A stretch of DNA of 64,000 nucleotides from Portunus trituberculatus (GCF_017591435.1 NC_059283.1:9182840-9246839); one strand, 5' to 3'; counted from the first letter of the stretch, positions 10,139 through 21,765 are shown. Numbers and translations: made by a program. The notes: generated by a model from the letters alone, not told the origin.

Positions 10139-12039
10139 TCAACACTTTCGGTTGAGTCGAAAGGGCCGCGTGAATCCAACTTCGGGACAGTAGCGGGCTT
10201 CATGAAACGGTGACGTGGAAGGTTCACGAGACGGTGACGTGGAAGGGAGGCGGAGAGGTGGCGAACGAGGTAACAAGCGGAGGAGGTGATGGTAGTAATG
10301 CATGTTACGGGCGGGCCGTAACATTTCCTCCCCTAAGACCTCCGTAATGGGCTCATGAAGGAGGTGAGACGGAGATCTTGATAAGGCGTCGGCGATGATG
10401 TTGTCCACCCCCTTGATATGGTGGACTTCCAGGTTGAAAGGTTGAGTTAACAAGGCCCACCTAAGAATGCGTTGGTTTCGGTTCCTCATGGCGTACAGGA
10501 AGGCCAGAGGATTGTGGTCGGTGAAGACCTTGGTGATGTGCGGACCAGGATGAAGATAGCACTCAAAACGTTGGAGCGCCAGCACGAGTGCCAGAGCCTC
10601 CTTCTCGATGGTGGAGTAGTTGAGTTGATGGTGTTTCAGTTTTGCAGAGTGATAGGCGATGGGATGGAGGATGCCGCTTGTGGGGTCCGGTTGTAGTAGG
10701 ACAGCACCCACTCCAACTCCACTCGCGTCCACTTGTAGATGGAAGGGTCGGGAGTGATCCGGCGTCCAGACCACTGGTTCCGAGGAGAGAAACGCCTTGA
10801 GGTGTTTGAAGGCTTGGTCACAGGTCGGGGTCCAGTGGAAGGGGACGGAAGTGCTGAGAAGGTCCGTCAAGGGGGCGGCCAGGGTGGAGAAGTTCTTACA
10901 AAAGCGTCTGTAAAACCCAGCCATCCCCAAGAACCTCATGAGAGCTTTCCTGGTGGTAGGAACAGGGAAGCCAAGGATGGCCTCCACGTTAGCTCTCTTG
11001 GGGTGAACCTTGCCGTTCCCCACCACATGTCCCAGGTAGACCACCGTAGACTTCCTGAAGGTGGACTTGGCCAGGTTGATTGTAAGCCCGGCTTCCTGCA
11101 ACCGACCCATCAGCCTCCGAAGACGGGTCAGATGTGTCGCCCAGTCGTCTGCAGTCACCACCAGGTCGTCCAGATATGCGGATGTTCCCTCCAAGTCCTG
11201 AGTTATGTAATTTATAGCCCTCTGGAAGGTGGCGGGAGCATTAGACAATCCAAAGGGCATCACTGTGTATTGGTATAGTCCGAAGGGAGTGATGAAGGCG
11301 GATATTATTTGGGCCTCGTCCGAGAGGGGAATCTGGTAGTAACCTTTAAGCAAGTCTATAGTGGTTACAAATTTGGCTACTCCTATACTATCTATAAGGT
11401 CCTCTATCAAGGGCAATGGGTAGGAGTCTGGCACCGTCACTTTATTTAATTTCCGGTAGTCGGTGCAAAATCGACTACTACCATCTGGCTTAGATGTTAA
11501 CAGGCAGGAGAAGCCCAAGGAGATATACTAGGTTCTGCAAGGTGATGACAGAGCAGATAGTCTACCTCTTTTTTCATCAAGTCTCTTTTAATGGGTGAAA
11601 TGCGATAGGCTGGTTGTCTTATAGGCTTGATGTCATTAGATGTTAATGTTATGTCATGTTGGATAGTATTACAAACTCCTGGAAGGTCACCTGTGATTTC
11701 AGAAAAGTCTAGCAATAACTTTTTAAGATCAGACTGTTGTGAAGGTGTTAAGGAAAGAAACACCTCATCAAGGTTGGACATGATTTGGCTGTTTGAGGGG
11801 CGTCCTTTAGGTGACGAGAAGAGGAATTCGATGTCGGACTCTTCCTCGGGGGGCACAGGACCAGACTCCTTCCCTACCAGACATACAGGTACAGCGCGAG
11901 ACAAGTCGTCCTCTGGTTCTCTGGAGTGGTAAGGTTTCATTAGATTAATATGAACAAGTTGGGAATCCTTACGACGGTCAGGAGTGTGGACCACATAATT
12001 TAATGGACTTAGTTTTTGAGCCACAACATAAGGTCCCAT
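10139..12039 (-). pseudogene. Integrase C-terminus, reverse transcriptase and RNase H (Ty3/Gypsy)
   Basis: The frame 12039-11497 starts with the GPY/F module of integrase (MGPYVVAQKLSPLNYVV ... HINLMKPYH). After a linker it runs on into the N-terminal part of Gypsy reverse transcriptase (LAEPSISPWASP). After a frameshift near 11510 the frame 11518-10139 gives RT (TDYRKLNKVTVPDSYPLP, PFGLSNAPATFQ, catalytic AYLDD) and RNase H (LQVDASGVGVGAVL, FTDHNPLAFL, IADALSRS). The frame has no further break over 459 codons and ends inside the LTR. The continuous GPY/F-to-RT frame shows that integrase truly precedes RT. Protein motifs are Gypsy-type, not copia-type. Confidence 0.93.
10324..10335 (-). promoter_or_regulatory. 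Polypurine tract of the Gmr1-like element
   Basis: On the minus strand AGGGGAGGAAA abuts the LTR start TGTTACGG. This is the expected primer site for plus-strand DNA synthesis. It lies inside the open reading frame of RNase H. Confidence 0.8.
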
Positions 12040-13272
12040 GAACTTACTGTGAAGAGCATTGCCTGGAGTGGGGAGAAAAGTAAAACCTTGTCTCCTGGTT
12101 TGAAACTTCTCATGACAGATTTGGGAAGAGAATTCTGTTGCATTTTAGTTTGAGATTTGAGGAAGTTTGATTTAGCAAAAGATCTGACTTCACTGATTTT
12201 ATTCTTAAGGTTACTGATGTAGTCAGACACACTGGGGCTTGAAGGAGTATTTTGAGTAAACCATTGATCCTTTAATATTTTGAGAGGCCCCCTGATCTGT
12301 CTACCATAGAGTAATTCAAAAGGGAGTAACCTAAAGAATCTTGAGGAGATTCTCTTAAAGCGAAGAGAAGGAAAGAAATACTTTCATCCCAGTCTCCTTG
12401 ATGCTCCAAGCAATACTTCTTCATCATGGATTTTAATGTTTGGTGAAACCGCTCCAGACAGCCTTGGGATTGGGGTGGTAAGCCGAGGAGGTAACATGGT
12501 CGATGTTTAGCTCATTCACTATCTGTTGGAAAAAATGGCTAGTGAAATTGCTACCCTTGTCAGACTGAATTTGTTTTGGAATTCCTACCGAGGTGAAAAA
12601 ATGTATTAGATGTTTTACAATGGTCTTTGATGTGATGTTCTTAAGAGGGAATGCTTCAGGGTACCTGGTAGTGGGATCCATGAGGGTTAACAAATACTGA
12701 TTCCCTCGTTTGGTTTTGGGTAAGGGCCCTACGCAGTCTAGAATGATCTTTTCGAAGGGCTCCGTCTGAACTGGAATAGGCGTCAGAGGAGCTGGCACAA
12801 GGCGTTCGTTAGGCTTACCCACAATTTGACATATGTGACATGTTTTACATAGTGTGACACATCCTTTTTCATTCCTGGCCAAAAAAATGTTGAAGAGCCT
12901 TCTTGTAGGTTTTTTGGATGCCTAGATGACCTGACAATCCATCATGAGCTAGTTCTATAATGGCTGGTCTTACAGACAAGGGATGACAACTTGATGTGTT
13001 TCTGACCAGGTGTCTAGTTGTTTCAGTTCAGGAGGTCTGTAGGCACGCATCAGGACTCCTTCCTGATAATAAAAACAAGGCAATTTAGACATATCCTTTG
13101 TCTCACTGGCAACATGTCTGATCTTAGCCAAAGTGAGATCCTGTTCCTGAGCATTAATCAAATTCTCCTTTGAAATGATGTTATTATACAAGTTGTCAGT
13201 AGAGGCAATCATTGGTGGAGGAGGTGATGAAAGGGCAGGGGACTTGGACTGAGACCTGGTGACTGCACACAC
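12040..13272 (-). pseudogene. Integrase zinc finger and catalytic core (Gmr1-like element)
   Basis: The minus-strand frame from 13272 gives the integrase N-terminal region (VLMRAYRPPELKQLD). Around 12960-12840 the zinc-binding residues follow, with HDGLSGHLG and then CHICQ. The frame 12882-12433 is the catalytic core: the first Asp is in LDCVGPLPKTKRG, the second in QSDKGSNFTSHF, and the third acidic residue (in a CLERFHQ context) appears only after a +1 shift near 12465. Further residues of the core lie at 12430-12240. The gene is upstream of RT, directly after protease. Confidence 0.88.
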
Positions 13273-13428
13273 TGGGAAGAAGTGAGGGATGTTTCGTCCA
13301 GGGTCTTAGTGGGACTTTCTGTTAAGGGAGAATCAAGAACAATTAAGTTTGGAACAGCCAAGTTACCCGCAAGATCATTACCCAGTACAAGATGTACCCC
13401 GGTACTGGCAGTTCACCAGGTTTAATGG

Positions 13429-13779
13429 CTACCTCAACCTCTCCTGAAATGAACGGGCACTGTAAGCTAATATTAGCCAAGGATAGGAGAGCTGTGATTC
13501 GAGACCTGTAAGGATCACCTTCTCCCCAGTGAAAGCCTGTTTGATGTTAGGGATGACATCTTCCCTTAAGATGGATTGGGCAGCACCTGTATCACGCAGA
13601 ACCTTGATATTTATTGCCTTGTCTTTACCATCAGTCAGGGACACTTTACCTTGATACATGTACGAGTCATAAAGTTCTAGAGGAGAGTTGACAGGGTTAG
13701 CTAGGGCCACTGGTTTCTTGTTCTCAAATGTGTTAGGTCTAGGGACACAAAAGAAAATTGACGTTGAGAACCCTTGCAA
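13429..13779 (-). pseudogene. Retroviral-type aspartic protease
   Basis: The frame includes VLRDTGAAQSIL, the catalytic DTG of a retroelement aspartic protease, preceded by a short linker from gag. It would cleave the Gag-Pol polyprotein. The C-terminal flap side shifts frame near 13430. It lies between the gag zinc knuckle and the integrase. Confidence 0.8.
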
Positions 13780-15088
13780 TTTGGGTGTCTACATTTCTGG
13801 ATCGTGTGACCTGGCTTCTTACAGTATGTACACCAGGGGGAATTATATGCATTTGGCGAGAATCCGGTTGGCTTACCACCCGCCCCCAAAACCTTCCCCA
13901 AAGGAGGACCTAACATTAGACAGTGAACCACGACCTCTACTACCCAGGGATCCCATCAACAAAGCAAACGCATCAGCCACTTTAGCGGCAGACATAAGAT
14001 CACTCTCTCCCGTTCTTCCACATGCCTCAGAATATTAAATGGTAACTTGTTCTTCCATTCTTCCAGGACCATTAGATTGAGCAACTCCGAAAAGGTGGTA
14101 ATGTTAAGGGCGGCTAACCATTTCTTAAATTGTCTTAGTTTCTCACTAGCAAATTCAACATAGGTGTGAGACTCTGGTTTCACATACTTTCGAAACTGTT
14201 GTCTGTATCCATCAGAAGTGATAGAGTAGGCGTCTAGAATGTTACCTTTGATCTCTTCATATTCTACCTCATCACTAAGGCCGTTGTATACCCTATAAGC
14301 TTTTCCTACTAGCTTAGGGACAAGGAGAGACACCCACTGATCCTTGGGCCATTTATTCCTATTAGCAATGCTCTCAAAAGCGCGAAATGACCCGTCAACA
14401 TCAGATTCATCAAAAGGGGGAACTAGCGGAGCAGCTGTAGCAGGATTAAAGCTTGCTAACTGTTTCTTTATATCTATTTCTTCCCCTCTAAACTTAGCGT
14501 CATTTCGTAGGGCTAACTCCTGAATTTCTAACTCTTTCTCCTGCCTTCTAAGTTGTAACTGAAATTCTCTCTCTTTATCTTCTTTTTCTGCCTGTAGATG
14601 CATTTGTCTTTCCTGTAATTCTCTCTCTTTATCTTTATCTTCTGCCTGTAGTTGCATTTGTTTTTCCTGTAGTTGCATTTGTCTTTCTTGTTCTTTCTCT
14701 CTAGCTTCTTTTTCTGCCTGTAGTTGCATTTGTTTTTCCTGTAGTTGCATTTGGCTTTCATGCATCCGGTATTCTAGTTTAAGCTTCTCAATTTCCCATT
14801 GACTTATCCTACTCTTATCCTGTTCTTCCTGGGGACTGTGTATTATAGTCCTCGTAGAGGCTGACATGGGAGTTAACTCTTCTATGGCATTTCCTAGCAA
14901 CTGACCTTCTTGCACTAGATGTTCAACAACTACATTCTTAATGACCTCTTTAGTCATCTGAGACGTGATGGGAACATCAAAATGTTTAGCGATGGTCTTC
15001 CATTGGTCCTTCTTTATATTAGCATATTTAAGTTGTTCCAGAGAAGGGTCGGCACAAAATCTTCAACGTTAAACTGAGCGGAAGCCAT
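13700..15088 (-). pseudogene. Gag: coiled coil, SCAN-like capsid region and zinc knuckle
   Basis: The likely start is the ATG at 15088 (MASAQFNVEDF); a frameshift near 15055 leads to the main frame 14957-13956. It has a long Gln/Glu/Lys coiled coil of near-repeats (EKQMQLQAE, residues about 75-170), then a capsid-like segment (LVPKLVGKAYRVYNGLSDE, KLRQFKKWLAALN) resembling SCAN/Gypsy capsid folds. In frame 13931-13701 a CX2CX4HX4C knuckle follows (CTYCKKPGHTIQKC). The knuckle binds genomic RNA in this family. The coiled-coil repeats are encoded by a tandem array at 14530-14760. Confidence 0.82.
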
Positions 15089-15738
15089 ATTAAATAGATG
15101 TTAAACCACAAAAAAAAAAAAATGATAAGCGAATTACTTAAGTGAGGAACTTGGCAGAGTGATAATAAAGGCAACCTTGGAAATTACCTAGATTATACTT
15201 AAGTAAACACTTATGAGTACAATCACTAATGAGGGGTAAACTAGAGAGTTACGGCATTAAGAGGGATCCGGATTACTCTAGTTACGAGACTTGAGTGAGG
15301 AGCGAATTGTACTGAGACTTGTTATTGATAAGGAGGCGGATTAGTCTGAGAGACTAGTTAAAATGGCCGATTCTAACTAGTGAGAAAAATGATCCGCGAA
15401 GTGAAGGGATTGAGGGTTCGCATGAACATATGATGATCCCAACACTTGGATAACACTTATTACACACCTGCCTATGTGCAAAAAATAGAGGTAAGTGCTA
15501 TCGGTGAACACGCCTTTCTACCTGGTTTCCTGCTCTACCACTGCTATGCGATACCAATGAAAGTCACGAAGCACGTTTAACCCAAAAGGAGCCACTTGAT
15601 CGCACAAAGGTAAATTTAAACCACACGCAGAGTAAGTCACAGAAAAAAACACATCAGAGTCACAACACCACAGAAACACAAGCAATCACAGAAAAAAAGT
15701 CACTGGAAAAATGGAACACTGAACATGGGTTATAATGG

Positions 15739-15755
15739 TCCTGTCACGGTCGCCA
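15739..15755 (-). promoter_or_regulatory. tRNA primer-binding site
   Basis: On the minus strand TGGCGACCGTGACAGGA lies two bases after the 5' LTR. It is complementary to the 3' end of an arthropod tRNA-Arg(TCG), from memory of that tRNA. Minus-strand DNA synthesis would start here. Confidence 0.75.
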
Positions 15756-15757
15756 AT

Positions 15758-16393
15758 TGTTACGTTCACCGGTTAAACTGGTAAGATTGGCATCGGAGAG
15801 CCGTGAACAATAACAATAAAAAAAACACTGCAGGTTCAACTGGTGAGGAAATGCAAAAGGGGGTCACTTTAAAAAGCTATTTTAATAACCCATAATGAAA
15901 TTGACACATATATAACAAGAAATATGAAACACAGATATATAACATGAAACACAGGAAAATGACATACACATATACATATAACACAGTAATAAATACAACA
16001 ATAGAGAACCCAACTTAATACCTAACAATAATCCTAATCCTATATAGAGGCAATGTGGAAAACACGGACGAGGGGAAGTGATACTTATGCGGTGTCGCAG
16101 TGGTGAAATGCTGGGTGATGGTTGATCCCACGGTAGACCTAAGAGGCGTTGTGTTCACTGGTTGAGGCTTGGATCTCAACTCTCAATCCAGAAAACCAAG
16201 AGCTGGCTCAACACTTTCGGTTGAGTCGAAAGGGCGCGTGAATCCAACTTCGGGACAGTAGCGGGGCTTCATGAAACGGTGACGTGGAAGGTTCACGAGA
16301 CGGTGACGTGGAAGGGGAGGCGGAGAGGTGGCGAACGAGGTAACAAGCGGAGGAGGTGATGGTAGTAATGCATGTTACGGGCGGGCCGTAACA
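15758..16393 (-). repeat. 5' LTR of the Gmr1-like element (636 bp)
   Basis: Intact LTR, TGTTACG...CGTAACA on the + strand. It contains the uninterrupted TTAA site that carries piggyBac in the other LTR. Flanked outside by ACAC, matching the last four bases before 8143. Confidence 0.93.
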
Positions 16394-17835
16394 ACACACC
16401 TTCTACCAATTATTAAACATTCACTTGAATTAGTTACTGCGGAAAAAAGTTATCAGGATTACTGCATCTGCAAATTACAGGGATCATATTGCACCACTAT
16501 TCCTTTCACTACAAGTACTGCGTCTCCATAAAATTTATATATTCACTGTCAGTAAGCTAATGTATAGATACAGCAACAAGTGCTTGCCCCCCATATTCAA
16601 TGATATGTTTCTCAGGAATCATCAGGTTCACTCCCATATAACAAGATAGTCATAAAATTCATGTACCAATATGTAGGACAGCCATGATGCAGAAAACATT
16701 TAGATATAAAGGTGCAATAATATAGAATAATATTGCAAGACATGTACCACATAACTGCAGCATTGCTACATTCAAACACAAACTCAAACAGTTTGTGTTA
16801 AATAATGACCTCAGTAACACACAGCACTATTACTGCAATAATGAATATTAATAGCTAGAAATATTTATGTATTATTTTTTTCTCTATATATTTCTCCCTT
16901 CTCTCACTCTCTATCTCTTCTTAAATACTCTGTATATTTCTCATTAGTATTAATATTCACAAATCTTTACCTATTTTAAGCATCTTATACATGTATTTAA
17001 TTACAGTTAATGTATTATTTTTAAATATTTAAGTTAGTAGCTTTTATTCATAATGTAGTCAGTATAAACAAATTCCATAATAAGATAATAAATTTGTATC
17101 TTTGCTTTAATTTCTTTAAGAGTATCTTTCCTGTTATTGTCCCACCACTAATTTTCTGATTTTTCTATTGTATTTGATTTTCCTTATTTTAGGTTAGGAC
17201 TGGTTAGGTTAGCTGGAAAATCTTTCTAATACGTCCATGTCACTTACAGTAATGGAATTCACATATTTTTATTTTGTAGAGGACTATGTTGGCTTGTAGT
17301 AAACACAAAAGTTTTGGTGGGGCCGCGTCTATGGTGGCTATAAATGGGACGAAAAGGTTTCTATGCTGCACAGAATCTAAGTCCCACGGAGCTCCATCAC
17401 ACTCGGAAATGAGCAGTACACTGACTTGCATTTGTTTATAGCTGGGGTTTGTGGGTAACTGCTGAATAGGATTCTTATTGTGTCTATAGTTCTTTTGTCC
17501 AATGACGTGCCACCACCTCTTAACACCACGAGCTGCGCCAATGGGAATTTGCTATATGTATTCATAGGGGGAGCACAGCTGGGCAGACAGGTGCACAAAG
17601 ACATCTGTGTGCGCAGTTCAGAAATGGCCACCAGTGACATTAGTTGTAAAGGTTACGAATTTGATTAGTGGGAAATCATCGCTCCTGCGATGCAAGTCAG
17701 TGTACAATCAAGAAGAGAACTAGCCAGGACCTTCATCCTTCCGTTAAGCCAAGGTATTGTGAGGAGATGTATTGGTAGAAGTAGGGCATATTGTGTGAAG
17801 GTATAAGAGAACCGTTGGGGGGGGGAGGGAAGCTG
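16394..17835. other. AT-rich stretch, no gene recognised
   Basis: Nothing convincing was found on either strand. Short open frames at 17240-17668 overlap a patch of more balanced base composition (about 17280-17660) but match no family I know. Single TTAGG-like motifs occur near 17190-17215. Confidence 0.4.
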
Positions 17836-17849
17836 CCCCAAAGCAAGGA

Positions 17850-17985
17850 TACGTTAGGTTAGGTTAGGTTTATGTTAGGGTTAGGTTAGTGTTGTAGGGG
17901 AGTCTGGGGGGGGGTGGCGCAGTCCCCCCGGTTAGGTCAGGTTACGTTAGGTTAGGTTTATGTTAGGGTTAGGTCAGTGTTGTAG
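17850..17985. repeat. Degenerate TTAGG (arthropod telomere-like) repeats in two tandem units
   Basis: Runs such as TTAGGTTAGGTTAGG occur with GTTTATGTTAGGG inserts. The unit from about 17850 is repeated from about 17930, with a G-rich linker between. Similar short tracts or their complement (CCTAACC) occur at 18900-18960, 30765-30790, 31000-31030 and 36350-36445. Confidence 0.75.
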
Positions 17986-18655
17986 GGGGGAGGGTTATGT
18001 AAAACTTCCCTATATTTAGAGATATTTTCGAACATTTGGGGAAATTTCCCTAGATTTTTCAAATTCCATTTATCACACAAATATACCTCCTTCCCTAAAA
18101 CCCCCGATTCCCCACAGGCACTCAAGCTTGCTGGGACAGGGGATGTATAATATCAGTGAAAATTATTCTTGAACTTTTAATTTTTTAAAGATTTATTTTC
18201 TTGAAAACGGAGGTTTTTGTCCTCAGATTTTTTCCGACCCCCATATTTCGCCTATTTTGGCTTCCCCCCCACCCAAAACCCCCGATTCCCCACAGGCCCC
18301 CCAAGCTTGTTGGGTGGTTAGGGGAGTGTGGGTAGAGAATAGGGGGACGGATGTATTGTACAGAATTACCCATCATCAGGAACTTAACATATCAACAAAG
18401 GAAAATTGGCGGAACGACGGGAACGCAACAGGCAACAGATGGAGGGAGATGAGTCACGCAGGGCAGCACCTCAGGCTCATGCCTCTGACCAAGGCCGCTT
18501 GGAAACAAGGCCAGATCACAGTTTCCCGAGTCTCCTGATACGTCATCCCCCGAGGATCGGCTACCGGTCGGTCATCGCCTCAGTTAATTTTGAATGGACA
18601 ACGATGGGGTACGCTTCGCGCGCACTTACTCTCCATTATAAAACTACTTGTGACA

Positions 18656-18808
18656 ATGCCTTCTACTTGCTGTGTACCTTACTGCAAAGGCAATTACACA
18701 ACTGGTCCAAGAGTGAGTGTATACCGATTCCCTCAACAGCCTGAGCTTCGGAGGAAATGGTTACAAGCCATCAAGAGGAAGCATTTCACTCCAACTCATC
18801 ACAGCAGG
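18656..18808 (+). CDS. THAP-domain zinc finger, first coding exon
   Basis: Starting at ATG 18656, 51 codons read MPSTCCVPYCKGNYTTGPRV and continue through VYRFPQQPELRRKWLQAIKR to a GTAAGC splice donor at 18809 in phase 0. This is the N-terminal two-thirds of a THAP domain (C-x2-4-C near residues 5-10, the FP pair and the conserved Trp). The later Cys-His pair would be in the next exon. THAP domains bind DNA in host transcription factors and in P-element-type transposases. I could not find the next exon downstream, so this is a stranded exon or a gene with a long intron disrupted by LINE remnants. Confidence 0.72.
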
Positions 18809-19039
18809 GTAAGCACTATACAGGTATTTGTTGTTTTGCATGATCAACTTGCTAAGTTACGAATTGGGTACTTTCCTGTTATTGCCCCCACCACTAATTT
18901 TAGGTTAGGTTAGTTTAAGATAGGTTAGGTTAGAAAATTAGTTAACCTAACCTAACCTATATTAACCAAAACAGGTTTTAGCACTAAGTCTCTTCCTTAA
19001 GTCCAGATCATCCACTGAGGCTCTGTACAGTTTCTTTTC

Positions 19040-19604
19040 CCTATCAATGCAAATAATAGAGGACGGGCACCTGACAACCCAACAAGTGCGTACCCACCTG
19101 GGGGAACTGCTTGTTTGCATGTGTGGTTGTTCGCGCGTCCAAACCTCTAATTATGATGGAAGACTTTCGTTTGTTTCTTTCCTCCATTTCATGTACCTCC
19201 TCACGAATCAATGTGCGCATAGTTTCATCAGTATGTGCGGTACGTGACATAGATCCTTGGTGACCGGAAACAAAGTCCTGCATTTGCACAGCTAACATCT
19301 TAACAAATTCACAAAGTTCACGCACAGTTTGAAACAGTTGCTTGAAGGCTTGTTTACCAACAGAATCTCCCACATCATCTTTACAACGGCATTCCGTACA
19401 TATGAAGGCAATATCCTCACCACCATATTCAATATACTTTTAACTAAATCATCAGGCAAACCCAAACACATAGAATGAGGGTGAAACCGGCTATCACATC
19501 TGTCACAACCAATTTCATCGTCCCCACGTAAAAGGAGCACAGACCACATGACACATCAGCCGGACTAGTACTCCCTACCTCTGCCTCTACCACTAGGAGC
19601 CATG
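19040..19604 (-). pseudogene. LINE ORF1-like: PHD finger, coiled coil, start of RRM
   Basis: On the minus strand from ATG 19604, after an early stop, frame 19549-19292 has CDRCDSRFHPHSMCLGLP, a PHD-type zinc finger. Frame 19373-19044 continues with a helical region and ends ERNKRKSSIIIRGLDA, which resembles the start of the RNA-recognition motif in LINE ORF1 proteins. ORF1 proteins package LINE RNA. Frameshifts and loss of the rest make it a remnant. No RT lies in line with it. Confidence 0.55.
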
Positions 19605-19619
19605 ATTAGTACATAACAT

Positions 19620-20243
19620 AAATAATAGGATAAAAAAAGGGCCACCAGGGCCCATCTAGGTTATCCTGTATCAGTCGCACAGCGACCTCGTCATCAGTAC
19701 TTAAAGATACACTTACAAGTACACAATACATTATATACTAATTCTAAATATTTGGCCCATTAACAGGGCTAAGTCCTGCAGCGAAATCCTCTACAATTTG
19801 TGGTCCCCATACATGGGGATCATGTCTTATTTAACTATAGTAAATTTCTTATAAAAACTATCATGCAGTGCTATACATAATTATAAATCTAATAAATTTA
19901 AGTGCTTATCTAATCTGTTTTTAAACATTGTCAAACTAGTGCTATTTACAACCGTCTCTGGCAATGCATTCCAGAAGTCTACCACTCTATGACTAAAGAA
20001 ATATTTTCTTATATCTAACCTGCAGCCTTGCTTTCTAATCTTCCTGCCATGATTTCTAGTCCTATTTCCCTCCTCTAAGGCAAAGAAAGATCTCACATCT
20101 ATGTAGTTTGTATCTGAGAACATTTTAAATAACTCTATCATATCCCCTCTTATACATCTCCTCTCAAGGGGGGCAACACAGACCAGATCAGGTGATAAGG
20201 AGCAGGTGCGTCCGTTCACCACCACCACTAGCCAGCAAGTCAC
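19620..20243 (-). pseudogene. CR1/Rex-type LINE, C-terminal end and 3' UTR
   Basis: The frame 20243-19881 holds ERRCIRGDMIELFKMFSDT, then RNHGRKIRKQGCRLDIRKYF and VVDFWNALPETVVNSTSL. This series is typical of the C-terminal tail of CR1-type LINE ORF2 proteins, after the RT. The 5' side is cut off at about 20243. Downstream sequence to about 19620 is probably 3' UTR. Confidence 0.7.
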
Positions 20244-20809
20244 CAGCTAACTTTCATCAGAAACTGGTATACCGTGGAACTGGCAACGCTCGATCAGTAT
20301 TTATACTCTCTTATTAGACATGTACTGTGTAAAACGACGATTGTTTACTGAGACGGTGCAGTGTACACGTGCTTTGTTTTTGCGGCTGGACGTTTGTGGA
20401 TGCTCGGCAGAAATCAAGGAAACGGAGATTATGGTGGTTATATTAGTAGTTATTCGTTCTTATTTACGATTATACCGAATGATATTGGAAGGTGAAATTA
20501 AAATGATTGAATGATTTACTGCCGTTATATAAGAATGTTGATGATAGGATGATGCATGGTGGTGAGGTACTATAATCATATTTGGTGGTTGCAGTGATAA
20601 AATATGTTTATGGTAATATGATATGGGTGTGTTATTCATTTAAAATAAGCTTACACTATTGAAAATACATGTTTCACTACATGCTTACAAAGTTTAGCGA
20701 AGGAATTCTATGTGCAATATGCAGTTTCAAAATTATTGCAGTTTCACCCAATACACCAAACATAACTAACTATACAGTGTATCCCTTACAAAGATATAAG
20801 GCAGAGAAA
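20244..20809. other. No feature recognised
   Basis: AT-rich sequence between two oppositely oriented LINE pieces. No family match or splice-delimited exon was seen. Confidence 0.4.
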
Positions 20810-21507
20810 CAGGAAGCCATTATGGTGGACTCACGAGATAGGTAGACAGATCAGAGAGAAGAAGAGGGCATATAGAGAGTTGCAGAAAAGTGGGGAAGAT
20901 GTAGATTTGATTAGGTACAGACAGGTCAGGGATGATTTGAGTAAGGTTATAAAAAAAAGTAAAAGGCAGGCAGAGATAAAACTAGCTAGAGCTGGGAGTA
21001 AAGATCCAAAAAAATATATAGTTATTACAAGGTCAGTGATAAAAGAAATAAGGATAGGATTGGACCACTCAGAAAAGATGGTGTAGTAGTGGATCAAAAT
21101 GAAGAAATAGTAGAATTATTGAATGAACAATTTTCTTCAGTATTTACTAGGGAAAGAATAGGAAATCCTGTTACAAACAGTGCGACGAGTAGTTTAAGAG
21201 CTTTAGAAAATATTGATATAAAACCGGGAATTATTAGGAAATTTATTCTTGAACTAGACGACAGGAAAGCTAATGGTCCTGATGAGCTACATGCCAGAGT
21301 ACTTAGGGAGGGTGTAGACAGTATTTCTGAAGCACTTAAGTTAATCTTTGAAAGATCACTTAGGTTTGCTGAGATACCTGAGGACTGGAAATTAGCTAAT
21401 GTTACTCCAATATTTAAAAAAGGTAGGAAGGATGATGCGAATAATTATAGACCGATCAGTTTAACTAGTATAGTATGTAAGATACCAGAGAAAATCATTA
21501 AGGGTAG
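20810..21507 (+). pseudogene. CR1/Rex-type LINE, linker and N-terminal RT
   Basis: A frame near 20880-21086 (DLIRYRQVRDDLSKVIKKSKRQAE region) and the frame from 21089 give the pre-RT linker and the first RT blocks: FSSVFTRERI, ANGPDELHARVL, WKLANVTPIFKKG, NNYRPISLTSIVCKI. The element is cut at 21508 by a Tigger-like insertion at a TA. The missing C-terminal end resembles the minus-strand piece at 19620-20243, but the two are in opposite orientation. Confidence 0.75.
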
Positions 21508-21509
21508 TA

Positions 21510-21765
21510 CAGGCAACCCCCTTTTAACGAAGGTTCACACAACAAAATTTTGCTACAACGAAGGTTTCATTTTACTACCATCTGCTCATTTAACGAATAC
21601 CAAACTCGCTTTAACGAAGTTTTATCCAGGTAATTTTTTCCAAGTTTGAAAGCCCCGCCGTATCAAGCAAGCTGACAAGCTTTTGAATACACTAGCAGCC
21701 GCAAATACTAAGGCCTGCCTCAGGAGAAATCCTGGAACACCTGTAGAATCAAGATCAAGATCAGC
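21510..21765 (+). mobile_element. Tigger-like CAGGCAACC family, 5'-end fragment
   Basis: Starts CAGGCAACCCCCTTTTAACG after TA (21508-21509) and matches the complement of 42431-42175. It breaks off around 21765, where LINE sequence begins, and the other terminus is missing. Confidence 0.8.

Noticed and set aside
10739..11278. 179-codon plus-strand frame opposite the Gypsy RT
   Set aside because: It is an antisense shadow of a well-supported RT-RNase H frame.
10139..13272. Integrase before RT as an artefact of a rearranged or circularly permuted Gypsy copy
   Set aside because: The GPY/F module and the RT start share one frame, and PBS, PPT, both LTRs and the 4-bp target duplication are in their proper places.
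17240..17668. A small gene in the more GC-balanced patch
   Set aside because: Short frames on both strands with no family match, splice signals or repeat relatives that I recognise; left unassigned.
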